From CAZEAC01 sp964510065 (GTDB lineage Bacteria > Bdellovibrionota_C > UBA2361 > CAIXSY01), in contig CAZEAC010000014.1 of assembly GCA_964510065.1 (NCBI GenBank), positions 10,900 to 74,899 of the forward strand: a stretch of DNA of 64,000 nucleotides. The letters are read 5' to 3'. The notes under the pieces are model-generated. The model had not been told where the DNA came from, made no database searches, and saw nothing but the letters and a program-made list of their open reading frames with translations. The position numbers and the translations under genes are program-made. Position 1 is the stretch's first letter, and each line of letters begins with the position of its first letter. Shown piece after piece: positions 1-7,351 of this stretch.

Positions 1-220
1 GGGTGAAGATCACCACATCCTTGCTTTTTACCTTCGGCCCAAAACCTGGAATTGCGATTTCCATTTCGAGGCCTTTGCCCTTTTCGCGGATCTTCCCTGC
101 ACTCGGGGCAATATTCTTAGTTTTAAGAATATTGAACACGGCCTGCATGTCACGGGCATCAATTTCGCCGCTTACTTTCTTTCCAGTCTTATCTTTTCCT
201 TCCCAGACAAATGTTGGCAT
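1..220 (-). CDS. pilC: Type IV pilus inner-membrane platform protein PilC, N-terminal fragment
   Basis: Reading the minus strand from the ATG at 220 gives about 73 codons beginning MPTFVWEGKDKTGKKVSGEI, the usual opening of PilC/GspF proteins (aromatic-W-G-x-D/N-x-x-G followed by a G-E-I strand). PilC is the polytopic inner-membrane platform on which the PilB ATPase drives pilin extraction and assembly. The rest of the gene, including the membrane domains, lies to the left of the window. The start is fixed by the conserved N-terminus, with AGGTGA about 5 bases upstream as a modest ribosome site. It lies 68 bases after pilB on the same strand, so the two are probably co-transcribed. Confidence 0.85.
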   Translation of the reverse strand, partial: MPTFVWEGKDKTGKKVSGEIDARDMQAVFNILKTKNIAPSAGKIREKGKGLEMEIAIPGFGPKVKSKDVVIFT

Positions 221-288
221 AGCGTCACCTGTTTCTTTTTCCGTCTATTCTTTGTTCGTTAAAAGAGCCGCGAAGTTCTCCGAAATCT

Positions 289-1986
289 TTAGTCAGCCGC
301 GGTTACGCGCAGAATCTCCTCAACCGTGGTCATTCCCTCCTTTAAGCGCATAATGCCCGAAGCGCGCAGCGTCATCATGCCAAGCCTGATTGCTTCGCGC
401 TTAATTTCCGCCGCCGAGGCACCATTCAGTACGAATTCACGCAGCTCTTCGCTCATCGGCATTACCTCGTACAACGCGATTCGGCCCTTGTAGCCAGTGC
501 CGGCGCACTTTGGACAACCCTTGCCCTGCTTGACCTTCAGGTGTCGCGCTTCGGCCGCAGGCACGCCGATGTTGACTAAAATCTCGGGATTGACATCCAC
601 TGTCTCAACGCATTCCGAGCACACGCGCCGTGCCAGACGCTGCGCAAGAATAAGGTTAATCGATGAAGCAACTAGGAAGGGCTCCACACCCATGTTCAGC
701 AGTCGGTTTATAGAGGATGGCGCATCATTGGTATGAAGGGTCGAGAGCACCAGATGTCCGGTCAGAGATGCTTTGATCGCTATTTCTGCGGTCTCATAAT
801 CTCGAATTTCACCTACCATGATTACATCTGGGTCCTGACGCAGAAACGCACGAAGTGCCGAGGCAAAGTTGAATCCAATATCGTCATGCATCTGTGCCTG
901 GTTGATTCCACCCAGGTTGAATTCGACTGGATCCTCTGCGGTACTAATATTGGTGACTGTCTTGTTGAGCTCGGCCAAGCCTGAATAAAGCGTCGTCGTT
1001 TTTCCTGAGCCGGTTGGACCGGTGACAAGCACCATACCATGTGGCTTATCAATCGCTTCCTTAAAGAGTTCAAGCTGCCGGACTTCAAAGCCAAGCTTCG
1101 CCATGTCGAGCTGCAGGTTCGACTTATCGAGCAAGCGCAACACTACTTTCTCACCGAAGAGCGTGGGCAAAACGTTCACACGAAAATCCATCTCTTTGCC
1201 CGCGCCAATTTTAAGCTTGATGCGTCCATCCTGTGGCAGACGACGCTCAGCGATATCGAGATCAGCCATAATTTTGAGGCGTGAGGTGATTGCGTTCTTG
1301 AGCTTCGGCGGCGGCTTCATGATCTCATAAAGCACGCCGTCAATTCTGAAACGCACGCGAAAGCTCTTTTCGTAAGGCTCGACGTGAATATCGGATGCGC
1401 CCTTGCGAATGGCGTCGGTAAGTATCGCATTTACAAGTTTGACTACCGGCGCGTCCTCAGTGGCTTTCTCGAGCTCATTAAGATCAAGCGCTTGTTCGGT
1501 TTCAACGACCTCGACTTCATCCGAGCCGAGATCATCCATTATGCTATCGTAGGAAACCGCACTTTCGTACATCTTCTCTTGGCTGAGCTTTACCGAATCC
1601 TCGCTTGCGACCATCACCTGAATGTCGAGTCCAGTGATAAATTTTACGTCGTTAAGCGCAACGATATTCGAGGGATCCACCATCGCGATGGTGAGCGTAT
1701 TTTCCTTCTGCACAAGAGGCACAAGATTGTGCTTGATTGCGAGGTTGTGCGGGATTAGCTGATTAAGATTTACATCAAGAGTGTAGCTGCCCAGCTCAAC
1801 TATCGGCACGCCATACTGCTTGCTAATGGTATGCACAAGATCTTCATCAGAGATGAAGCCCAAGCGAACAAGGTACGAACCGACGAAGCCGCCGCCAGCT
1901 TTTTGCTGTTCAATCGCCTGCGTCAGTTGGTCCGGCGTCACAAGGCCGGTCTTCACCAACAGGTCGCCTATTCTCGAAGTCGACAT
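289..1986 (-). CDS. pilB: Type IV pilus assembly ATPase PilB
   Basis: A 565-residue hexameric extension ATPase that powers type IV pilus assembly at the cytoplasmic face. The N-terminal ~130 residues (RIGDLLVKTGLVTPDQL...) are an MshEN/T2SSE_N region, a domain known in some relatives to bind c-di-GMP. The catalytic core has Walker A GPTGSGKT at ~323-330, an Asp box around STAEDPVEF, Walker B DPDVIMVGEIRD at ~385-396, a His box near STLHTND, and a zinc tetracysteine CSEC (~456) / CPKC (~491). The open frame extends 20 codons further upstream, but AAGGA sits about 7 bases before the ATG at 1986 and the protein homology starts there. A small hairpin (TCACT-TCGT-AGTGA) lies just upstream of the ribosome site. 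It precedes pilC and is divergent from rpoH. Confidence 0.95.
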   Translation of the reverse strand: MSTSRIGDLLVKTGLVTPDQLTQAIEQQKAGGGFVGSYLVRLGFISDEDLVHTISKQYGVPIVELGSYTLDVNLNQLIPHNLAIKHNLVPLVQKENTLTIAMVDPSNIVALNDVKFITGLDIQVMVASEDSVKLSQEKMYESAVSYDSIMDDLGSDEVEVVETEQALDLNELEKATEDAPVVKLVNAILTDAIRKGASDIHVEPYEKSFRVRFRIDGVLYEIMKPPPKLKNAITSRLKIMADLDIAERRLPQDGRIKLKIGAGKEMDFRVNVLPTLFGEKVVLRLLDKSNLQLDMAKLGFEVRQLELFKEAIDKPHGMVLVTGPTGSGKTTTLYSGLAELNKTVTNISTAEDPVEFNLGGINQAQMHDDIGFNFASALRAFLRQDPDVIMVGEIRDYETAEIAIKASLTGHLVLSTLHTNDAPSSINRLLNMGVEPFLVASSINLILAQRLARRVCSECVETVDVNPEILVNIGVPAAEARHLKVKQGKGCPKCAGTGYKGRIALYEVMPMSEELREFVLNGASAAEIKREAIRLGMMTLRASGIMRLKEGMTTVEEILRVTAAD

Positions 1987-2196
1987 GAGATGGTCCTTCA
2001 CTACGAAGTGACAATTTTTTACTTCCCTAGTGACAATCTTCGTCAAAACGGTGGATTTACTTGAAGTGAATCAGGGCCCTACCAAATTAAGCCCGAGAAA
2101 TGCCCGCGGAAGTTGGTAAGCTATTGTATTTCTTTGAATGAAATCCCTGGCGCCAGCTCTTCCGCAGTACCCGTTTTCCTGCCAAAATATGGCGCT

Positions 2197-3285
2197 GTGG
2201 CGGATCGCAAGAAAAAAAGTAAGTCTTCGGAAGAGCTAGTCAAGAGTCAGGCGCAAGACGAACAAGCTTTGCCGGAAGAGGCAACTCCCAGCGAGATCGA
2301 GATACTTCCCGCCGAGGACGAGGAGCAGGTCGCGCCTCTTGATCTTGAAGTCGACGAATCTGCTTCCGAGCCGGAAGTCGACACAGCTCCAGTTCCTCTT
2401 GAAAAGGACGATCTGCCCGAAGAGACGGCAGCAGTTGTACCTTACGACAGCCTTCAGGCCTATCTTCAAGAGATTCGCCGCTATCCCAAGCTTTCGAAGG
2501 AAGATGAGCAGAATCTAGCGCTTCAGTATTATCGCGATAAAAGCGTAGAAGCTGCTTATAAGTTAGTTTCTGGCAATCTCTGGCTTGTAGTAAAGCTGGC
2601 GCGAGACTACGAACGGGCGGCGAGAAGTCTCCTTGATCTCATTCAGGAAGGAAACATAGGACTTATGGAGGCGGTTAAGAATTTTGACCCCTACCGTGGA
2701 GTGCGCTTTCCCTCCTACGCGGTCTGGTGGATTCGCGCCTATATTATCCGATACGTCATTGCCAACTGGCGTTTGGTAAAAATTGGCACGACTCAAGCAC
2801 AGCGAAAGCTATTTTTTAATTTAAGGAAAGAGAAGGAGCGTTTAGAGCGTGAAGGCTTTAGACCAGAGCCAAAGCTACTCGCCGATTCCCTTAATGTAAA
2901 AGAGAGCGAAGTAGTTGAAATGGAACAGCGGCTTGCGGCTCCCGATATGAGCGTCGATGCCCCGCTCGAGACCGACTCAGAATCAAACCTTCTTTCAATT
3001 TTGCCTAGTGCAGAGTCTTCGGCCGAGGAGATTTTGGCGCAGAAGGAGACTCGCGAGCTCATCCTTAGTAGCCTTACCGACTTTGAAAAAAGCTTAAATT
3101 CCAAAGAAAAAGTTATCTTCCGCGAGCGAATGCTTGCCGAAGATAAGGTGACACTTCAGGATATCTCGGAGAAGCTAAAGATCAGTCGCGAGCGGGTTCG
3201 CCAGCTTGAAAACAAGATCCGTGATAAGCTTAAGGAGTTCATATCCGAGAAGTTCGGAAGCGGTCTCGATACAGTGGAATTTTAA
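2197..3285 (+). CDS. rpoH: RNA polymerase sigma-32-like (heat-shock) factor
   Basis: An alternative sigma-70-family factor of 362 residues if started at GTG 2197. The frame stays open back to a TTG at 2113 and has no ATG near its start. Visible parts in order: a ~80-residue acidic, Lys/Glu/Pro-rich N-terminal extension; region 1.2 (YDSLQAYLQEIRRYPKLSKEDE); region 2 with the -10-binding NFDPYRGVRFPSYAVWWIR; the diagnostic RpoH box (QRKLFFNLRKEKE) between regions 2 and 3; and a region 4 helix-turn-helix (LQDISEKLKISRERVRQLE). The RpoH box separates it from RpoD/RpoS. The acidic extension is longer than in enterobacterial RpoH (about 285 aa). The gene ends just before a long palindromic repeat likely to act as its 3' end. 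The start is uncertain. Confidence 0.88.
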   Translation: MADRKKKSKSSEELVKSQAQDEQALPEEATPSEIEILPAEDEEQVAPLDLEVDESASEPEVDTAPVPLEKDDLPEETAAVVPYDSLQAYLQEIRRYPKLSKEDEQNLALQYYRDKSVEAAYKLVSGNLWLVVKLARDYERAARSLLDLIQEGNIGLMEAVKNFDPYRGVRFPSYAVWWIRAYIIRYVIANWRLVKIGTTQAQRKLFFNLRKEKERLEREGFRPEPKLLADSLNVKESEVVEMEQRLAAPDMSVDAPLETDSESNLLSILPSAESSAEEILAQKETRELILSSLTDFEKSLNSKEKVIFRERMLAEDKVTLQDISEKLKISRERVRQLENKIRDKLKEFISEKFGSGLDTVEF

Positions 3286-3300
3286 GCGGATTTCTAATCT

Positions 3301-3366
3301 CTTTGCTCCCTGTGTCTCTGTGGCTTTTTAGTTGAAAACCACAGAGACACAGAGAGCGCAGAGGGA
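3301..3366. repeat. Long palindromic intergenic repeat, CTCTGTGG family, copy 1
   Basis: Left arm ends in TGTGTCTCTGTGGCTTTT and the right arm begins AAAACCACAGAGACACAG, with a short AT loop. It lies between the stop of rpoH and the next gene on the same strand. One of five related copies in this window (others at 6565, 35264, 44162 and 53517). The first 13 codons of the longest reading frame of the following gene (MKTTETQRAQREN) are only this repeat translated. Confidence 0.9.
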
Positions 3367-3376
3367 AAATGAGTAC

Positions 3377-4729
3377 GTGAACAGCACACCCGAAAGCCCG
3401 ATCCAGGAACAGGAGAAGCCAAATACCTTCCTGCTTAACCTCTCAGTGGTTATACTCTGCTGTGTCGCTGCTATTCCGGTTATTGTTGCCTACTGGCGTA
3501 TGTTTTACGGATCGGTGTTGGAGGTAACTTCACCCGTGCTGAGTGTCGAAGGGCTTGGCAACGGACTAGGCGACAATCCACGTGAGCTCGTTTTCAACAT
3601 GGAGGATGACGGTTCAGGCCTCGACGAAATTGTCGTCCGAGTCAAGCAGCGCGCAAGCAGTAAAGAGGTTTTTCGCCAAAAGCTGAATGGCCAAAAAAAT
3701 GCGCAAGTCAAATTTCTCTTCGATGCAAAAGAGCAACGTCTCACAGAGGGGAATGCCAAAATAATTGTACGTGTATTTGATCGCGCAGTGTGGAGCAACT
3801 CTGCCGACGTAGAGTTCGATCCGCCGATTGAATATCGTAAGCCAAAGGTTCGAGTGATGACCGCGCAACACAACGCGCGGCTAGGTGGCGTACAGCTTAT
3901 AATGTACACCGCCCAAGACGACACCAAGCTTGTCGAATCGGGAGTCGTGGTGAATAAACAACGCTATCGGGGAATACCGGCTTCACATATAGATCCCGAG
4001 CTAAGCGATCCGAATCTTTTTATGACACTTTACGGCGTTGATGTTCGTCATCGGCCCGATGAGGAGCCACAGCTGTACGCGCTTGATCCAGTGGGTAACG
4101 AAGGGCGCTCAGGTTTCACCAATCAGATCCTCAACCGAAGATTCCGTCCAGTGCGCTTCTTTGGGAGCGAGGAGCAGCTTAAGGGGTTCAGCGAAGAACA
4201 GGTGGCACCAGCACTGCGTGCGATTACCGATAAGATTTACTGGCGAAGTCCGTTTCTCGTTCCCAAAGCTGCCATCAATGTCTCCTTTGCCGACGAGCTT
4301 ATCCTCAGCGATATCAACGGTGGGGAGAGAAAGAAAATCTCGCAAGGATTTCGATTCCGTTACTTAAGCGGCCCCTATGATGTCGTGGCCTCGCAAAGCG
4401 GCGTGGTTGCTCTGGTTACTGATGGCACCGCCGGCGAGAAAGTCGTGGCGATAGACCATGGTGCGGGACTCTATTCAATTTATTCACATCTGGCCGAGGC
4501 AAAGGTACGAGAGGGTGCTTCGGTCATTATCGGCGATGCAATTGGCCTACCACGAAAACTCTCTTCAGATCTTCCCGAAATTTATTATGAGATTAGACTT
4601 CAGGGAGTGCCAGTGGAGCCGCGTGAGTGGTGGGAAGAGCGCTGGTTTAACGATCATATATTGCGGAAGATTAAAGAGGTGAAGTGGATATACGGGATAA
4701 AGACGCCTAAGGAACCTCTGAAAAACTAG
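3377..4729 (+). CDS. Membrane-anchored degenerate M23 (LytM-like) protein
   Basis: About 450 residues: a short cytoplasmic tail, one membrane segment near residues 17-40 (FLLNLSVVILCCVAAIPVIVAYW), a long periplasmic region of beta-rich sequence, and a C-terminal LytM/M23-like fold (residues ~320-425; VVASQSGVVALV, VVAIDHGAGLYSIYSHLAEAKVREG, IGDAIGLP). M23 peptidases cut peptidoglycan cross-links with zinc held by HxxxD and HxH. Here the first His is replaced (RYLSGPYD) and the HLHFE strand reads YYEIRL, so it is probably non-catalytic, like EnvC/NlpD-type activators or scaffolds. An ATG at 3332 is in frame but lies in the palindromic repeat, so GTG 3377 is preferred. The last codons (EPLKN and stop) come from the miniature element at 4711. 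Confidence 0.75.
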   Translation: MNSTPESPIQEQEKPNTFLLNLSVVILCCVAAIPVIVAYWRMFYGSVLEVTSPVLSVEGLGNGLGDNPRELVFNMEDDGSGLDEIVVRVKQRASSKEVFRQKLNGQKNAQVKFLFDAKEQRLTEGNAKIIVRVFDRAVWSNSADVEFDPPIEYRKPKVRVMTAQHNARLGGVQLIMYTAQDDTKLVESGVVVNKQRYRGIPASHIDPELSDPNLFMTLYGVDVRHRPDEEPQLYALDPVGNEGRSGFTNQILNRRFRPVRFFGSEEQLKGFSEEQVAPALRAITDKIYWRSPFLVPKAAINVSFADELILSDINGGERKKISQGFRFRYLSGPYDVVASQSGVVALVTDGTAGEKVVAIDHGAGLYSIYSHLAEAKVREGASVIIGDAIGLPRKLSSDLPEIYYEIRLQGVPVEPREWWEERWFNDHILRKIKEVKWIYGIKTPKEPLKN

Positions 4730-4890
4730 GCGTTTTGGACTTGCTGGAGTTTTGGATGCGATTTACGAGAAAACAAGCCGGGAAAAACGCAGGAATAGCA
4801 GGGCTATTTCGAGTATCTTCTCGGCATGTTTTCTCGCAACGATCGCCCAAAAGCCAGCGAAGACGAAATGCATAGTTTTTCAGAGGCTCC
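4711..4890. mobile_element. IS5-like MITE, full copy 1 (180 bp)
   Basis: Imperfect inverted repeats run the whole length. The ends are GGAACCTCTGAAAAACTA (left) and GGAGCCTCTGAAAAACTA (right, reverse complement), and the centre contains AATAGCAGGGCTATT. It is flanked by CTAA (4707-4710) and CTGA (4891-4894), fitting a decayed 4-bp YTAR target duplication. It carries no gene. The left end supplies the last codons and TAG stop of the M23-like gene, and the right end lies 7 bases before the next start codon. It matches the element at 57330-57509 in length and core. Confidence 0.85.
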
Positions 4891-4897
4891 CTGATAC

Positions 4898-6490
4898 ATG
4901 AACGGCATTTTCTCTGCACCCAAGAAATATTCCAAGCTCCTGCTTACGACTATTAACCTTCTTCTTGTCGCATTCCTTAGTCAGACGATCTTACAAATTG
5001 GAGAGATGAGCGCGGCGAGTGATGAGACACCGCACCTCGTCGCGGGCTATACGTACCTCAAACTTGGTGACTTTCGACTCAACCCACAGCACCCACCTTT
5101 CGCCAAAGAGCTCTCGGCACTTCCGTTGCAGCTGCTTTCTCCGGTGCTCGATCTTACTTGGCCCGGATGGAACAGCGCTGCGCTTGATGAATGGACCTTT
5201 GGCGGCCACTTTCTTTTTAAGAATAATGCCGATCAGCTGCTTTTCTGGGCGAGACTGCCGATAGTCGGGCTGGGCTTAGCACTTTGTTGCTTAATTTTTG
5301 TATGGGCGCAAAATTGGTACGGAACCAGGGCAGCACTATTCGCCCTCTTTTTGGCCGTGTTTTGTCCGTTGTTCCTTGCGCACTCATGTTTTGTCACTAC
5401 TGATATCGCACTGACTCTTTTCTGGTCGCTCACGCTTTACTGGCTTTGGCGCTATCTTGAGTCAAGGGATCGGTTCTATCTAGTCGGAACGGGAGTGAGC
5501 CTAGGTCTTGCGTTAGGATCTAAATTTTCAGGAGTGCTACTCATTCCGTTATTACCTCTCTTTCTAGCCTTCCGCGCGAACGGCGCAAACAATTTGGCTT
5601 CCTTGAGAAGCACAATTACTTCGATGCTAATAATTTTCGGAGTTGGATTTCTTATCGTGCAGCTACTCTACGGGGCTTCACTTGATCCGCTGATCTATTA
5701 CAAGGGGCTGCGCATGGTCAATGCTGATCACCGGCCAAACTATCCCGCATATTTATTCGGTGACTTTCAGATCGGGGGGTTTTGGTATTATTTCTTAGCT
5801 GCATTTTTAGTGAAGACACCGCTACCTCTTATCATTCTTTCAACGATTGGTCTCATTGCCTCACGGAAGACATCTCTAGTCGGCCCTATGCCGACAACGC
5901 GCCTCGCAATTGCGATTGTACCTCTCTTCGCAATCTTTATTGCGGCTTCGCTTGGTGCTTCAAACTTCGGTGTGCGTTATGTGCTCCCCGCCTATCCCGC
6001 GCTCATCGTTCTCGCTGCCGGGGCAACATCACGATTCTTCGAGTCACTACGCGGCAGAATCTTGGTAATTCTCCTTTTCACTTGGTATGGAGTGAGCACA
6101 CTTCGCTCCTTTCCTGACTACCTGGCATACTTTAATGAGCTCGCTGGGGGCACGCGCAATGGTCACAAGGTACTGGATGACTCCAATATTGAATGGGGAC
6201 AGGATCTCAAACGACTCAGCCGTTACCTCGAGGTGCATGGCATTGAGGAAGTTAAGCTTCTCTATCCATGGTCAGGATTGCCGCGCTACTATGGAATTCG
6301 GACGATTCCGATGAAACAAAGTGACTGGGAAAGCGCTCCTTCCCCTGGAGTCTACGCAATCAGCACTCATGCGCTCATTCGAGGGCTATGGCAGGCCGAG
6401 GTCAATGGTGTCAAAAGCGATTGGATACGTCGCTATACTCCCGTTGATCGAGTCGGTGCTGGCTTTTGGATATTTCGTTTTCCCTCCTAA
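4898..6490 (+). CDS. PMT/ArnT-like (GT39-type) membrane glycosyltransferase
   Basis: A 530-residue polytopic protein with about ten hydrophobic segments. Shortly after the first membrane segment comes the family hallmark loop: SDETPHLVAGYTYLKLGDFRL and NPQHPPFAKELSALP. The acidic residue (D/E) after the first membrane segment and the NP-HPP loop are typical of PMT_2 (dolichyl-phosphate-mannose-protein mannosyltransferase) enzymes, which use polyprenyl-phosphate sugars to glycosylate proteins or lipids on the outer face of the inner membrane. The C-terminal part (DDSNIEWGQDLKRLSRYL) also fits bacterial members. The sugar and acceptor cannot be read from the sequence. The start is the first ATG after the miniature element. 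Any ribosome site would be element-derived and none is obvious. Confidence 0.8.
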   Translation: MNGIFSAPKKYSKLLLTTINLLLVAFLSQTILQIGEMSAASDETPHLVAGYTYLKLGDFRLNPQHPPFAKELSALPLQLLSPVLDLTWPGWNSAALDEWTFGGHFLFKNNADQLLFWARLPIVGLGLALCCLIFVWAQNWYGTRAALFALFLAVFCPLFLAHSCFVTTDIALTLFWSLTLYWLWRYLESRDRFYLVGTGVSLGLALGSKFSGVLLIPLLPLFLAFRANGANNLASLRSTITSMLIIFGVGFLIVQLLYGASLDPLIYYKGLRMVNADHRPNYPAYLFGDFQIGGFWYYFLAAFLVKTPLPLIILSTIGLIASRKTSLVGPMPTTRLAIAIVPLFAIFIAASLGASNFGVRYVLPAYPALIVLAAGATSRFFESLRGRILVILLFTWYGVSTLRSFPDYLAYFNELAGGTRNGHKVLDDSNIEWGQDLKRLSRYLEVHGIEEVKLLYPWSGLPRYYGIRTIPMKQSDWESAPSPGVYAISTHALIRGLWQAEVNGVKSDWIRRYTPVDRVGAGFWIFRFPS

Positions 6491-6564
6491 TTTCATAAGG
6501 GTTCGACGTGAGGCAAGCGAGGTACCTATAAATCCGAAGGAATCCGCAGGGGATTTCTGATCAG

Positions 6565-6639
6565 TCTTTTCCTCACTCTGTGATCTCTGTGGTTTTTAAT
6601 GCATGTAAACCACAGAGATCACAGAGATGGGGGAAAAGA
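6565..6639. repeat. Long palindromic intergenic repeat, CTCTGTGG family, copy 2
   Basis: Left arm ACTCTGTGATCTCTGTGGTT and right arm AACCACAGAGATCACAGAG form a near-perfect stem around a TTTAATGCATGTA loop. It lies between two convergent genes (stop at 6490, stop at 6666), where a bidirectional terminator would be expected. Compared with copy 1, bases differ in both arms together (GATCTC opposite GAGATC), so pairing is kept. Confidence 0.9.
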
Positions 6640-6665
6640 TACTTCCACGCAATGCGTAGATACAA

Positions 6666-7259
6666 TTATTTAGTGCCAGATGCCTTTACGCGAGTAAATC
6701 GCATGGTGACCGGGGCGCTATCTTTTTCGGCCTTACCACCGCTACCACAAGTCGATGAAAAATGATCTTTGTCTTCAAAGTTAAGAGTAATTGCTCCCAT
6801 ACTCGGAGCATCCTTTGATTTGAGGCCTTCGACTTTCGTCACCTCCATCGTTATCTCATCTTTGCCGCTTTTTCCGAGAGTGAAGCTGGGGCGATTGCGC
6901 ATCATGCAGTAGTGCGTCATCGCCAACTTACCCTGGTCGTCATCATAATAAACCGAGACCATCTCATTCGGAGTTCCGGGAAAAATCGTTTCTACCACTG
7001 CACTACCACCCGCGCTTATCTTAAATTCAGTAAAAACCTGTTCGTCTTTCTTACCGAACATCGATGTCGTGGACGACCAGCGTCCTACCAATGACTTGAT
7101 GCGATTAAGCTCAGGCGAGCTCAGGTCTGGCGGAACTTCCGGCATTTTATGCTCGGGAGACCCATGGTGAGCAGTGCCATTATCGGCAACCGCCACTGCG
7201 ACGGTTACGAAGGAAACTAAAAGAAAGGCTGGAAGGAGAGCTAAATTAAAATGACGCAT
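6666..7259 (-). CDS. Secreted lipocalin-like (DUF1579-type) hypothetical protein
   Basis: 197 residues starting with a clear signal peptide (MRHFNLALLPAFLLVSFVTVAVAVA), then a histidine-bearing linker (NGTAHHGSPEHKMPE) and a beta-rich domain beginning LNRIKSLVGRWSSTTSMFG. The L-x-G-x-W motif and the alternating strands (VSVYYDDDQGKLAMTHYCMM) resemble DUF1579/lipocalin-like proteins, whose roles are mostly unknown. It has one Cys in the middle and one near the end. It is convergent with the PMT gene, with palindromic repeat copy 2 between them. The functional assignment is weak; the exported location is well supported. Confidence 0.65.
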   Translation of the reverse strand: MRHFNLALLPAFLLVSFVTVAVAVADNGTAHHGSPEHKMPEVPPDLSSPELNRIKSLVGRWSSTTSMFGKKDEQVFTEFKISAGGSAVVETIFPGTPNEMVSVYYDDDQGKLAMTHYCMMRNRPSFTLGKSGKDEITMEVTKVEGLKSKDAPSMGAITLNFEDKDHFSSTCGSGGKAEKDSAPVTMRFTRVKASGTK

Positions 7260-7351
7260 TTTTAAGACTTTACTGAAGCCTATGCCGTTGTCAACTTATT
7301 TCTCCGAAGCTAACTCACCGACGGGATGCGTCGGCAGTATAAACGCGCTAC

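Noticed and set aside
3..353. 116-residue plus-strand frame at the left edge
   Set aside because: Antisense shadow of the pilC start and the pilB 3' end.
3332..3376. ATG 3332 as the start of the M23-like gene (MKTTETQRAQREN)
   Set aside because: These codons are the CTCTGTGG palindromic repeat read in frame; such peptides are well-known repeat artefacts. GTG 3377 is a better start.
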